A stretch of DNA of 30,366 nt from Ferrimonas sp044433165 (GTDB lineage: Bacteria > Pseudomonadota > Gammaproteobacteria > Enterobacterales > Shewanellaceae), in assembly GCA_044433165.1 (NCBI GenBank), contig JAWXTX010000025.1, forward strand, positions 1 to 30,366, given 5' to 3'. This document shows positions 23,729 through 30,366 of this stretch, piece after piece. The notes below the pieces were generated by a model that saw only the letters and a program-made list of their open reading frames with translations, was not told the DNA's origin and made no database searches. Position 1 is the stretch's first letter; every line of letters starts with the position of its first letter. The position numbers and the translations under genes were made by a program.

Positions 23729-25483
23729 TTAAGCGGTAGCATTTTCGTAAAAACGCTGCTTATTAATGTACATTTCTTTATCTGCCAAATCGATAGCAGC
23801 ATTTAAATCATGGTTGGTGACTTCAGCCAAACCATAAGTAAACGACAGTACCAACCCTTTCTCCATAAAGAAGCGAGATATTTTAACATTTAATACATTT
23901 AAGCGGTTTTCAATATCATCTTTAGAAGAAGAATTAAAAATAACTACAAATTCATCACCACCATAGCGGATCACGACATCTTCATCTCGAAGTGAAGATT
24001 TAACTAAGCAAGCGAAATCAACCAAACATTCATCGCCAACCGCATGCCCCTTTTGATCATTAATGAGCTTGAAACCATTCAAGTCAATAAAGGCAACGAT
24101 TTGTTCGTTGTATGATGTCAAATGATACTTAATGAACGAACGGCTGTAGCACTTAGTCAGTTCATCTTTATGGGAATCAACCAAACCAACGTTCGATGGA
24201 CAAATGGTCGTGATAATAAAATCTTTATTGTTATAAACCATTTTTTCACGAATGGTATCGTATTGCGTACCATCGAACTCTTCTGTTTCCTGTATAAACA
24301 TCAGTTCTTTGTCGTACAAAAGTTTCTTATCTTTTTTCAGACAAATCCGATAATGTTCATTATCTTCCACCAAGTTCTGTGGGTTCAAGCCAATAATTGA
24401 ACCGCCAACACATTCACGGTGCGCGGTGTTGTCGTAAATAACCACACCTTCGTCATTACGAAAAACAACGAGTTTTTCGGTTGAATCGACTAAGGCCATA
24501 ACACCATTATTAATAGCAGACGAACGCGTAAAATAAATGTTACGCAAGTTCTTCATGGTAATGTTGGCGTCTTCGTTGTATACCAGCCCTAATATGTCAT
24601 GCTTTTTAATAAAAGCATTTAGATTTTCAGGCAGCAAGTCTTCTTCAGACGCATTACGCATATACTCATAAAGAATGAAATCCAAATTGACACCAGGGTT
24701 GCGCGGCTGGGTTTTATTTTCAATTGGAGGCTCATTATGAAACATATCAAGCTTAACAATTTCTGAAAGCAACATTGGCTTAAAGAAATAGTAACCTTGC
24801 ATAATCGGTTTATCCGCAAAAAGTTCAATTAAGTCTTTTTGACGTTTGGTTTCAACACCCTCAAAAACAATCTGTTCAGTGCATAATGTTTTTATTTTGG
24901 CGTATAAGAATGAAATGTGTTTGAATTTAATGAAGTTAGTATCGATGTCTTGAATCAAGCTCATATCAAACTTAACTTCATCTGCATCAATAGAAAGCGC
25001 TAGCGCTGCAGTAGCAAAATCTTTACCAAAATCATCCACTGAAACCTTAATGCCTGCCGCTTTTATTTTGGCTATGCTCTCATTAAAAGTCTCATTCATG
25101 TTGACTTCTTCATATTCGACCAATTCGAAAATTACCTTTTTCCCAGCAACTTTTCGAATGGCGGTATCAACAAAATCAGCGCACAATAAACTGGTTGGAT
25201 GCAAATTAATCGCAACCGGAATTTTTACATTATAGTTAGTAATATCGCTAACACAGCGCACCACTACCGACAAATCAAGAGCAATGGTATCGTTTATATC
25301 TTCAAGGAACTCAAAGAATGATTTAGATACTGGCGTTGGCCGCAATAAAGCTTCCAATGCAACAATACGGCCATCTTGAACCTTAGGCTGATAAGCCAAA
25401 AAGAACTGAGTTAGCAGCGTTGGATTGGCTTCTGCATATTGGCGTGCTACTGCATTTGGTGTGCTGTCGATGTGTTGTAACAT
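23729..25483 (-). CDS. EAL-sensor-GGDEF cyclic-di-GMP enzyme with inverted domain order
   Basis: 584 residues, no transmembrane segment, so cytoplasmic. The EAL domain comes first (about 25-245): EAL at 44-46 in VALEALLRP, N93 in AINLHP, E120 in FELVEYEE, D150/D151 in VDDFGKDF, K171, E208 in FEGVE, all catalytic positions kept. A linker and PAS-like segment follow (about 265-430; VVFRNDEGVVIYDNTAHREC). The GGDEF domain (about 435-580) has an intact RYGGDEF (506-512) and an inhibitory I-site RDED at 499-502, five residues before it. Most dual proteins have GGDEF before EAL, so this order is reversed. Both synthesis and breakdown of c-di-GMP are possible. The gene is clearly AT-richer, with more Asn/Lys/Asp codons, than its neighbours. 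Monocistronic, with a bidirectional terminator behind it. Confidence 0.93.
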   Translation of the reverse strand: MLQHIDSTPNAVARQYAEANPTLLTQFFLAYQPKVQDGRIVALEALLRPTPVSKSFFEFLEDINDTIALDLSVVVRCVSDITNYNVKIPVAINLHPTSLLCADFVDTAIRKVAGKKVIFELVEYEEVNMNETFNESIAKIKAAGIKVSVDDFGKDFATAALALSIDADEVKFDMSLIQDIDTNFIKFKHISFLYAKIKTLCTEQIVFEGVETKRQKDLIELFADKPIMQGYYFFKPMLLSEIVKLDMFHNEPPIENKTQPRNPGVNLDFILYEYMRNASEEDLLPENLNAFIKKHDILGLVYNEDANITMKNLRNIYFTRSSAINNGVMALVDSTEKLVVFRNDEGVVIYDNTAHRECVGGSIIGLNPQNLVEDNEHYRICLKKDKKLLYDKELMFIQETEEFDGTQYDTIREKMVYNNKDFIITTICPSNVGLVDSHKDELTKCYSRSFIKYHLTSYNEQIVAFIDLNGFKLINDQKGHAVGDECLVDFACLVKSSLRDEDVVIRYGGDEFVVIFNSSSKDDIENRLNVLNVKISRFFMEKGLVLSFTYGLAEVTNHDLNAAIDLADKEMYINKQRFYENATA

Positions 25484-26281
25484 TTCATTCTCTATTGTCG
25501 GTAATAAGGCAGACTAAGCCACATAAATACCTTAGTTATCCCTAAACCTCGTTGGATCAAATTCGAGTATTAAGAAGTCGATGGTGTAAAAATATTGTTC
25601 GGATTGCTGCCCTACCTGTAACGCCATTTGATTTTTGATTAACTGTGCTTATTGTTCAAAAACCAAAGGTTACAAATCGACCAGTGTAGTTAGTAATGCA
25701 ACCTCAACAGGCGCTACCTGCACTGCTCACTTTGTGTCAATATTTTGACACAACAAATCATAACCGAGAGAATGCACGCCTTCAAGTACTTAAAAGTAGC
25801 GCTGTGTAGCAAAAAATGACGAAACTGGACATTTAATGCGCAATCAAATTTCACCTTGTTAAATAAAAAACAGCACGAAACACGAAGCAAACATTCAGAT
25901 TACAATTCGACCGCAAAACAACCACCATGGCGACATGTGCAAACTTTTTTTCTACAAGCCACTACCATAGGCATTGCGGTCAGTATAATTAACTAGTAAG
26001 CCTTTTTGAATCCCTTCCAACCCTTGGTTTTGGGCATTTATCGCGCTCTATCCAATAAGCAACACTGGGTCAATTTTTTGACTGGCGCGCAATTGAGTAA
26101 AATCAACCCACTGGCCCCGCAACGTCAAAATTTAGTCACAGTTACCCCCGTGACAGATGCGTTAACTTTTTTTCTAGTTACCCAATATTTGCGACTGAGC
26201 TAACAAAAATAGCCTCACAAGCATTCACGCTGATAAAATCAGTCTATTGTTCTGCTATCACAAATGTTGAAGTATTTCTCT
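25484..26281. other. Long AT-rich intergenic region upstream of yajD and the EAL-GGDEF gene
   Basis: About 800 bp without a convincing gene, between two divergent genes. It contains a strong palindrome (25732-25753), a TATAAT at 25983-25988 pointing right, and short repeats such as AGTTACCC (twice near 26137-26182) and the hairpin CTGAT/ATCAG just before yajD. An open frame at 26006-26203 (65 codons, TTG start, no ribosome binding site) is unconvincing. A small RNA or long leaders are possible but I cannot identify one. Confidence 0.5.
25732..25753. promoter_or_regulatory. Operator-like palindrome
   Basis: TTGTGTCAA and TTGACACAA are exact 9-bp complements separated by TATT. The size and symmetry fit a dimeric regulator's operator. 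It lies about 250 bp upstream of the EAL-GGDEF start and 530 bp upstream of yajD. The binding protein is unknown; the sequence does not match the CRP, FNR, Fur or Pho consensus. Confidence 0.55.
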
Positions 26282-26632
26282 ATGGCTTTAATCCCTGCGA
26301 ACTATCGATCTCTTGAGCAAGGTTATCGCGACCAAGCTCTGAAACTTTACCCATGGGTATGCGGCCGCTGTGCCCGTGAATTCCAGTATTCCAATTTACG
26401 TGAACTCACTGTTCATCATATCGATCATGACCACAGCAATAATCCTAAAGATGGCTCAAATTGGGAATTGCTGTGCTTATACTGCCATGATAATGAACAT
26501 GAAAAGTACACTCATGCTGCGAATTACGGCAGCACCGTTGAAGCGGGCGAAGATCTTAAACGTCCGGTGGCGACCAGCAATCCCTTTGCTGATCTGCGCG
26601 CGATGATGGAATCAAATCAAAAAAGTAAATAA
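26282..26632 (+). CDS. yajD: YajD-family HNH nuclease-like protein
   Basis: 116 residues from ATG 26282, where similarity to E. coli YajD begins (MALIPANYRSLEQGYRDQAL against MAIIPKNYARLESGYREKAL, from memory). An ATG at 26264 would add six residues. Two CxxC knuckles (C27/C30 and C65/C68) likely bind zinc, and the HNH-type core HHIDHDHSNNP (45-55), N60 and H69 are intact. Function is unknown in E. coli; a DNA-cleaving or binding role is plausible from the HNH fold. It is unusually well conserved. It stands alone, convergent with an exported protein gene 16 bp away. Confidence 0.93.
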   Translation: MALIPANYRSLEQGYRDQALKLYPWVCGRCAREFQYSNLRELTVHHIDHDHSNNPKDGSNWELLCLYCHDNEHEKYTHAANYGSTVEAGEDLKRPVATSNPFADLRAMMESNQKSK

Positions 26633-26648
26633 TAGTAATGCCATCAGC

Positions 26649-27485
26649 TTATTCCGCTGGTGGTTGCTGTTCCTCTAGCTGCTTTTGATACTCCGCATTG
26701 AATTGATCTAAAAGTGGAATTGGAACAGCCGCAGCTTGCATGAGATCCCATACAGGGCGGTGCTCAGGGGTAAATTGGTTCGCCACAGTACCAATGTTGG
26801 CTAAAGTCACCTGCCAATCAAATAACTCCCCTACGACCAAATGCGTATAACGTGCGGCTTCATAATGGTGATTCAAGGTCCAATAATCGCCAGAGCTAAC
26901 TGCTGTTAACGCCGCCTCTGCCTGACGGCCTTCAATAAAACCTTGTGCTATCAGGCCACTGTCCCATTGGCTTTGAAAAGCCAAACGACCGTAATAAATA
27001 ACCCAAGCCAACCCTTCAATTGGATCAAGCTCTGCCCACTGTTCAGGATTCAGAGATAGGGTGCGGCCATCATTAGATAAGACGAACGTCCGTTCCTGCT
27101 CTTCTTGCCACGATAACCCCGTTGCTTGCTGGGTTTGTCGCGCCAACAATTGCACCAACAACGGCCGTTGTTGTTCAACATCTAATTGCGACCAACGAGC
27201 CAATAACGTGCTTAATTCATCGTCTTCCATTAAACCAGAGAGCAGATGCAACGCCTGACGCTCCGTTAACGGATTCACCGCCCGCACAAAGTTTAAGGCT
27301 TCACGCTGCAATATAAACCCTTTAGGGTATTGCTGTTGAACCGATTGATTAGCAAATGTTTTATCAAGTTGTACTGGCACTCGTTCCATGGTTCTTGGCT
27401 GCCAAGGCTGAGCCATAGACGGAGCACACAACAAAGTCGCCGATAAAAGTGCCGAAGGCCACAAGGAAAAGAAGCGATATGTCAT
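26649..27485 (-). CDS. Exported protein of unknown function
   Basis: 278 residues. A signal peptide (about 1-25, ending LCAPSMAQ) predicts export to the periplasm. The rest has no membrane segment and is rich in Gln, Leu and Trp, with recurring helical segments such as EGLAWVIYYGRLAFQSQWDS and ending in a Gln/Glu/Pro tail. I recognise no domain and no catalytic motif. The gene is monocistronic, convergent with yajD. Its start at 27485 has no clear ribosome binding site. A scaffold or envelope role is a guess only. Confidence 0.65.
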   Translation of the reverse strand: MTYRFFSLWPSALLSATLLCAPSMAQPWQPRTMERVPVQLDKTFANQSVQQQYPKGFILQREALNFVRAVNPLTERQALHLLSGLMEDDELSTLLARWSQLDVEQQRPLLVQLLARQTQQATGLSWQEEQERTFVLSNDGRTLSLNPEQWAELDPIEGLAWVIYYGRLAFQSQWDSGLIAQGFIEGRQAEAALTAVSSGDYWTLNHHYEAARYTHLVVGELFDWQVTLANIGTVANQFTPEHRPVWDLMQAAAVPIPLLDQFNAEYQKQLEEQQPPAE

Positions 27486-27774
27486 GGTTAATAATTACAT
27501 TTCAAATGAAAAATCCGCTGCAGAGTAATCAAGACGTGCGCTGCTGTACAGAGTAATGACTAACAATAATAAAAAGAGTCAATTCATTCAAAGCGATGGT
27601 TCCATTAGTCCATCGTCAGTGCGCTTGATGAGCAACTAACAAAAGTCATCATTCTGAATCAGAAACGGCGATCGAGACCCAAACAAAATATACCGCAATT
27701 GCGTTAAAGTTCGCGGTTACCAAGACAAATAGGCTGGTATACTAAGCACCATTTATGATTCAGGAACAAGCATA
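27486..27774. promoter_or_regulatory. Divergent intergenic region with extended -10 promoter for the DUF2750 gene
   Basis: The 289-bp gap contains TGGTATACT (27735-27743), an extended -10 element, about 30 bp before the DUF2750 ATG. The -35 region (GGTTAC) is weak, as is usual when the extended -10 is present. No other feature was identified. Confidence 0.5.
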
Positions 27775-28131
27775 ATGACTCTCGATACCAAGGCCTTTTA
27801 CAGCCAAAATAGCCAAGCTCGTTACGAAGCGACCTTAGAAGGCATTCAAGAAAGCCAAGTGTTATGGACTTTAGCGGATGAACAAGGCTGCGTGGTTTTA
27901 GAATCAAGCCAAGAGCGTTGCATCTTGATTTGGCACGATGAGGCATTGGCACAGAGCTGGGCAACTGGCGAATACAGCGAATGCAGAGCGCTGGCCATCT
28001 CATTGGAAGATTTCATTAACAAATGGGTGCCTGGTATGAGCAACGATGGCTTCGATTTGGCGGTTGCCCCAAGCCTTGCCGGTGAAGGGATTGTACTAAG
28101 CCCTGAAGAATTTGCCGACGATTTGGCTTAA
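27775..28131 (+). CDS. DUF2750 family protein
   Basis: 118 residues, an acidic small cytoplasmic protein. Family features are an N-terminal FYSQNSQARYEATLEGI, a central VLWTLADEQGCVVLES, WHDEALAQSWATGEYSECRA and a C-terminal LSPEEFADDL. The function of DUF2750 is not known; it is compact with alternating strands and helices. A good AGGA ribosome binding site precedes the ATG and an intrinsic terminator follows, so it is monocistronic. Confidence 0.8.
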   Translation: MTLDTKAFYSQNSQARYEATLEGIQESQVLWTLADEQGCVVLESSQERCILIWHDEALAQSWATGEYSECRALAISLEDFINKWVPGMSNDGFDLAVAPSLAGEGIVLSPEEFADDLA

Positions 28132-28169
28132 ATCATCGTCTTCGTTGCTCACCATCGCTGTGCTATTAG

Positions 28170-28194
28170 AACCAACCTTAATGGTTGGTTTTTT
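28170..28194 (+). terminator. Intrinsic terminator after the DUF2750 gene
   Basis: AACCAACC and GGTTGGTT form an 8-bp stem with a TTAAT loop, followed by TTTT. It lies 38 bp after the stop. Confidence 0.88.
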
Positions 28195-28283
28195 ATTAGA
28201 GCGATAACAACAATCAGCGCTTGCTAATGGACCATAGGATAGGCAGGTTAGAGATCTTACTCCGTTACGATTGGTTGCCTATC

Positions 28284-29153
28284 ATGACCCTCAATTTGAT
28301 CCCTGAGTTACAGTATTGGTATCAACAAGGAAGCTGGTTCCAATGGCAACAACATAAGATATTCTATGGCGAGCATGGCGCTGGTGAGAGCATCATACTG
28401 CTGCATGGGTTCCCAACATCCAGTTGGGATTGGCAATATTTACAGCCGGTACTTTCCCAGCACTTCCAAGTCGTGCATCTGGATTTGCTAGGCTTTGGCT
28501 TTTCCGACAAGCCCAACCAGCCCTACTCTATTGGTGCTCAGGCACAGTTAGTCATGGACTTACTTGCTACATTGGGGATCCAGCATTGCCATATTATTGC
28601 CCATGATTATGGCAACTTAGTGGCACAAGAGCTCTTAGCCCACCACAACCGCAGCCAATGGCGCTCTTGCACCTTACTCAATGGGGTAATTTTCCCTGAA
28701 TTACAACAACCATTATTAAGCCAGCGTTTATGGGCAGGCCACTGCGGCTCCTCTTTGGCTTGGCTATTTACTCGACATCTACTCAAGCGGCTATTTAGCT
28801 ATGGCGGCGGGGCGCACCCACCTAGCGATTATGAATTGAAAGGCAATTTACAACTGCTGCAGCTACAGCAGGGAACGCAAAATTTAGCGCAGCTCAGCCA
28901 CTATCTCACTGAAATGCAAGACTCACAGCGAGTTTGGTTTACCGCGCTTAGAGATTGTGAGGTGGCATTACAAATGATTACCGGCTGTGACGATCCCAGT
29001 TGCGATGCATCAATGTTGGCGCGTTATCAAACCGAGCTGCCACACCGTCCCTTAATTCCACTCGATGGAGTCGGCCATTTTCCGCATTTAGAGGCTCCCC
29101 ACCGAGTGTTACAGCAGCTGCTGCCTTTTTTGCAACGCCCCTGCGCTGCTTAG
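28284..29153 (+). CDS. Alpha/beta hydrolase, MEST/epoxide-hydrolase-like
   Basis: 289 residues from ATG 28284, chosen because fold similarity starts there; upstream in-frame ATG 28227 and TTG 28221 would add about 20 unrelated residues. The oxyanion-hole HGFPTSSWDW is at 41-50. The nucleophile elbow AHDYG has Asp108, as in epoxide hydrolases and haloalkane dehalogenases, not the Ser of esterases. The acid is probably D236 or D237 and the His H265 in GVGHFPHLE. The segment around 103-145 (HDYGNLVAQELL, NGVIFPELQQPLL) resembles the eukaryotic MEST/PEG1 hydrolase subgroup, by memory. The substrate is unknown. There is no strong ribosome binding site. Its stop lies 20 bp from the convergent YjiH-like gene. 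Confidence 0.85.
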   Translation: MTLNLIPELQYWYQQGSWFQWQQHKIFYGEHGAGESIILLHGFPTSSWDWQYLQPVLSQHFQVVHLDLLGFGFSDKPNQPYSIGAQAQLVMDLLATLGIQHCHIIAHDYGNLVAQELLAHHNRSQWRSCTLLNGVIFPELQQPLLSQRLWAGHCGSSLAWLFTRHLLKRLFSYGGGAHPPSDYELKGNLQLLQLQQGTQNLAQLSHYLTEMQDSQRVWFTALRDCEVALQMITGCDDPSCDASMLARYQTELPHRPLIPLDGVGHFPHLEAPHRVLQQLLPFLQRPCAA

Positions 29154-29172
29154 AAACGATGGCAACAGGTAT

Positions 29173-30366
29173 TTAAAAAAACAGATGCGCCATCAACGCA
29201 ATCACGGGCAGTGAGACCAAGGTACGCAGCAAGAAAATCAACAGCAACTCCCAAAGCGTTACTGGGATTTTCGAGCCCAACAGCAAGGCGCCTACTTCAG
29301 ACATAAAGATCAGCTGAGTCACCGATAAAGCAGCAATCACAAATTTAGTCAGATCACTTTGGATCCCTGTTGCTAAAATCGACGGAATAAACATATCGGC
29401 AAAACCCACTAACATTGTCTCAGAGGCTTCTTTGGCAAAGGGGATCTGCAACAATTCTAATAGTGGCACAAAGGGTAACCCCAGCCAGCTAAACAGCGGC
29501 GTATACTCCGCCACAATTAACCCGGCCGTACCAATCGTCATTACCACCGGTAATACCCCAAAGACCATATCAATGGCATTTTTTAAGCTCAGCCATAATA
29601 CGCTACGTAGGCTTTTTATCTGCGCCACTGCATCCAGTGCATTTTGCAACCCAAAGCGCAGCACACTTTGCCCTGCTGGTACCATTTCATCATCTTGCGT
29701 GCGCATACTACCGTCGATTAAACGGTCTTGCTTACCCGATAATGGCGGCAAACGAGGCACAATCAATGCCACAATAATTCCCGCTAAACAAACTGTAAGG
29801 TAGAAGGCAACAAAATGATCCTCCAAACCCACTTGAGCCAACACAACTAAGCTAAAGCTTATCGATACCGCAGAAAAGGTGGTTCCAATAACCGCCGCTT
29901 CGCGTTGGGTATAGCGCTTTTCTTCATACTGTTTTGAGGACATTAAAATCCCCACCGAGCCATCACCCAACCAAGAGGCCATGCAGTCAACCGCAGAGCG
30001 GCCGGGTAAATTAAAGAGGGGGCGCATTACCTTGGTCAGTAAACTGCCCACCATTTCAAGCAACCCAAAATGGGTAAGCAAAGGCAACAGCAGGCCAGCA
30101 AAGACAAACACCGCCAATAAGGTGGGCATTAGCTCTGCAAAGACAAAACCACCGGTAAGATCGCCCACAAGTATGGCCGGTCCGGTGCCGGCCATTATCA
30201 TCAACACCAGTAGTCCTGCAATGCAGCGAATAGCCAGCCATAATGGGCTGATATTAAGCAAACCGTTTAAAAATGGTTGCTCGGCCAGCCACCGTGGCTG
30301 AGCCATTTTTATCACCACTGAAGCGGCTGCAGAAAGCACCAGTACGGCTGTTAGCACTGCATCAAT
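29173..30366 (-). CDS. YjiH-type nucleoside-recognition (Gate) membrane protein, 5' end cut by window
   Basis: 397 codons are visible and the frame is still open at the right edge. A GTG at 30357 is not a supported start; the true start is probably outside. At least nine hydrophobic helices are seen. The Gate/nucleoside-recognition pattern occurs twice, in VDCMASWLGDGSVGILMSSK (near the middle) and in FAKEASETMLVGFADMFIPS, with SEVGALLLGSKIPVTLWEL near the end. Proteins of this family resemble nucleoside transporters and spore-maturation SpmA/B relatives; the transported solute is unknown. It is convergent with the hydrolase gene. Confidence 0.85.
   Translation of the reverse strand: MDAVLTAVLVLSAAASVVIKMAQPRWLAEQPFLNGLLNISPLWLAIRCIAGLLVLMIMAGTGPAILVGDLTGGFVFAELMPTLLAVFVFAGLLLPLLTHFGLLEMVGSLLTKVMRPLFNLPGRSAVDCMASWLGDGSVGILMSSKQYEEKRYTQREAAVIGTTFSAVSISFSLVVLAQVGLEDHFVAFYLTVCLAGIIVALIVPRLPPLSGKQDRLIDGSMRTQDDEMVPAGQSVLRFGLQNALDAVAQIKSLRSVLWLSLKNAIDMVFGVLPVVMTIGTAGLIVAEYTPLFSWLGLPFVPLLELLQIPFAKEASETMLVGFADMFIPSILATGIQSDLTKFVIAALSVTQLIFMSEVGALLLGSKIPVTLWELLLIFLLRTLVSLPVIALMAHLFF

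Noticed and set aside
26006..26203. 65-codon frame with TTG start in the long intergenic region
   Set aside because: No ribosome binding site, no recognisable protein pattern, unconvincing composition.
30355..30357. GTG as start codon of the YjiH-like gene
   Set aside because: The frame stays open to the window edge and family proteins are longer, so the start is probably outside.

Overview
This window is chromosomal DNA from a Gram-negative gammaproteobacterium. Porins, a Pst/PhoBR system with the long PstC and PstA forms, RdgC, Xni, a short L25, YajD, a UPF0149 protein and a DUF2750 protein together point to the Alteromonadales (a Shewanella/Ferrimonas-like lineage). That placement is inferred from gene content and protein resemblance, not from a marker gene. 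I see no tRNA or rRNA gene, CRISPR array, insertion sequence, integrase or prophage gene.

Layout. 1-2743: a PCuAC-type copper chaperone (cut by the window edge) and an outer-membrane barrel protein on the minus strand, divergent from a LysR-type regulator. 2732-16346: a phosphate-starvation island. pstC-pstA-pstB-phoU runs leftward and is divergent from ppk-ppx. Next come phoB-phoR-pstS (leftward) and a porin just upstream of phoB. Pho-box repeats lie in front of pstC and phoB. 16570-20455: housekeeping and small genes, namely rdgC with tandem terminators, xni translationally coupled to a short-chain dehydrogenase, a three-helix membrane protein and a UPF0149 protein. 20535-25483: two large cyclic-di-GMP proteins on either side of rplY (L25). 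One has a degenerate GGDEF and an intact EAL domain. The other has an inverted EAL-sensor-GGDEF order with both active sites intact. 25484-26281: a long intergenic stretch with a strong operator-like palindrome. 26282-30366: yajD, an exported protein of unknown function, a DUF2750 protein, a MEST-like alpha/beta hydrolase and a YjiH-type membrane protein cut by the right edge.

How the genes work together. The central block is a nearly complete phosphate module. The porin admits solutes, PstS binds phosphate, PstC/PstA/PstB import it, and PhoU/PhoR/PhoB sense and regulate. Ppk and Ppx store and release phosphate as polyphosphate. An intrinsic terminator between phoB and phoR suggests that PhoB is made in excess of PhoR and PstS.

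Nothing here is a clearly undescribed multi-gene system. The items most worth a second look are the inverted EAL-GGDEF protein, the large periplasmic insertions of PstC and PstA, the phoB/phoR terminator, the palindrome at 25732-25753, the rplY leader hairpins and the LysR/outer-membrane protein/PCuAC cluster.
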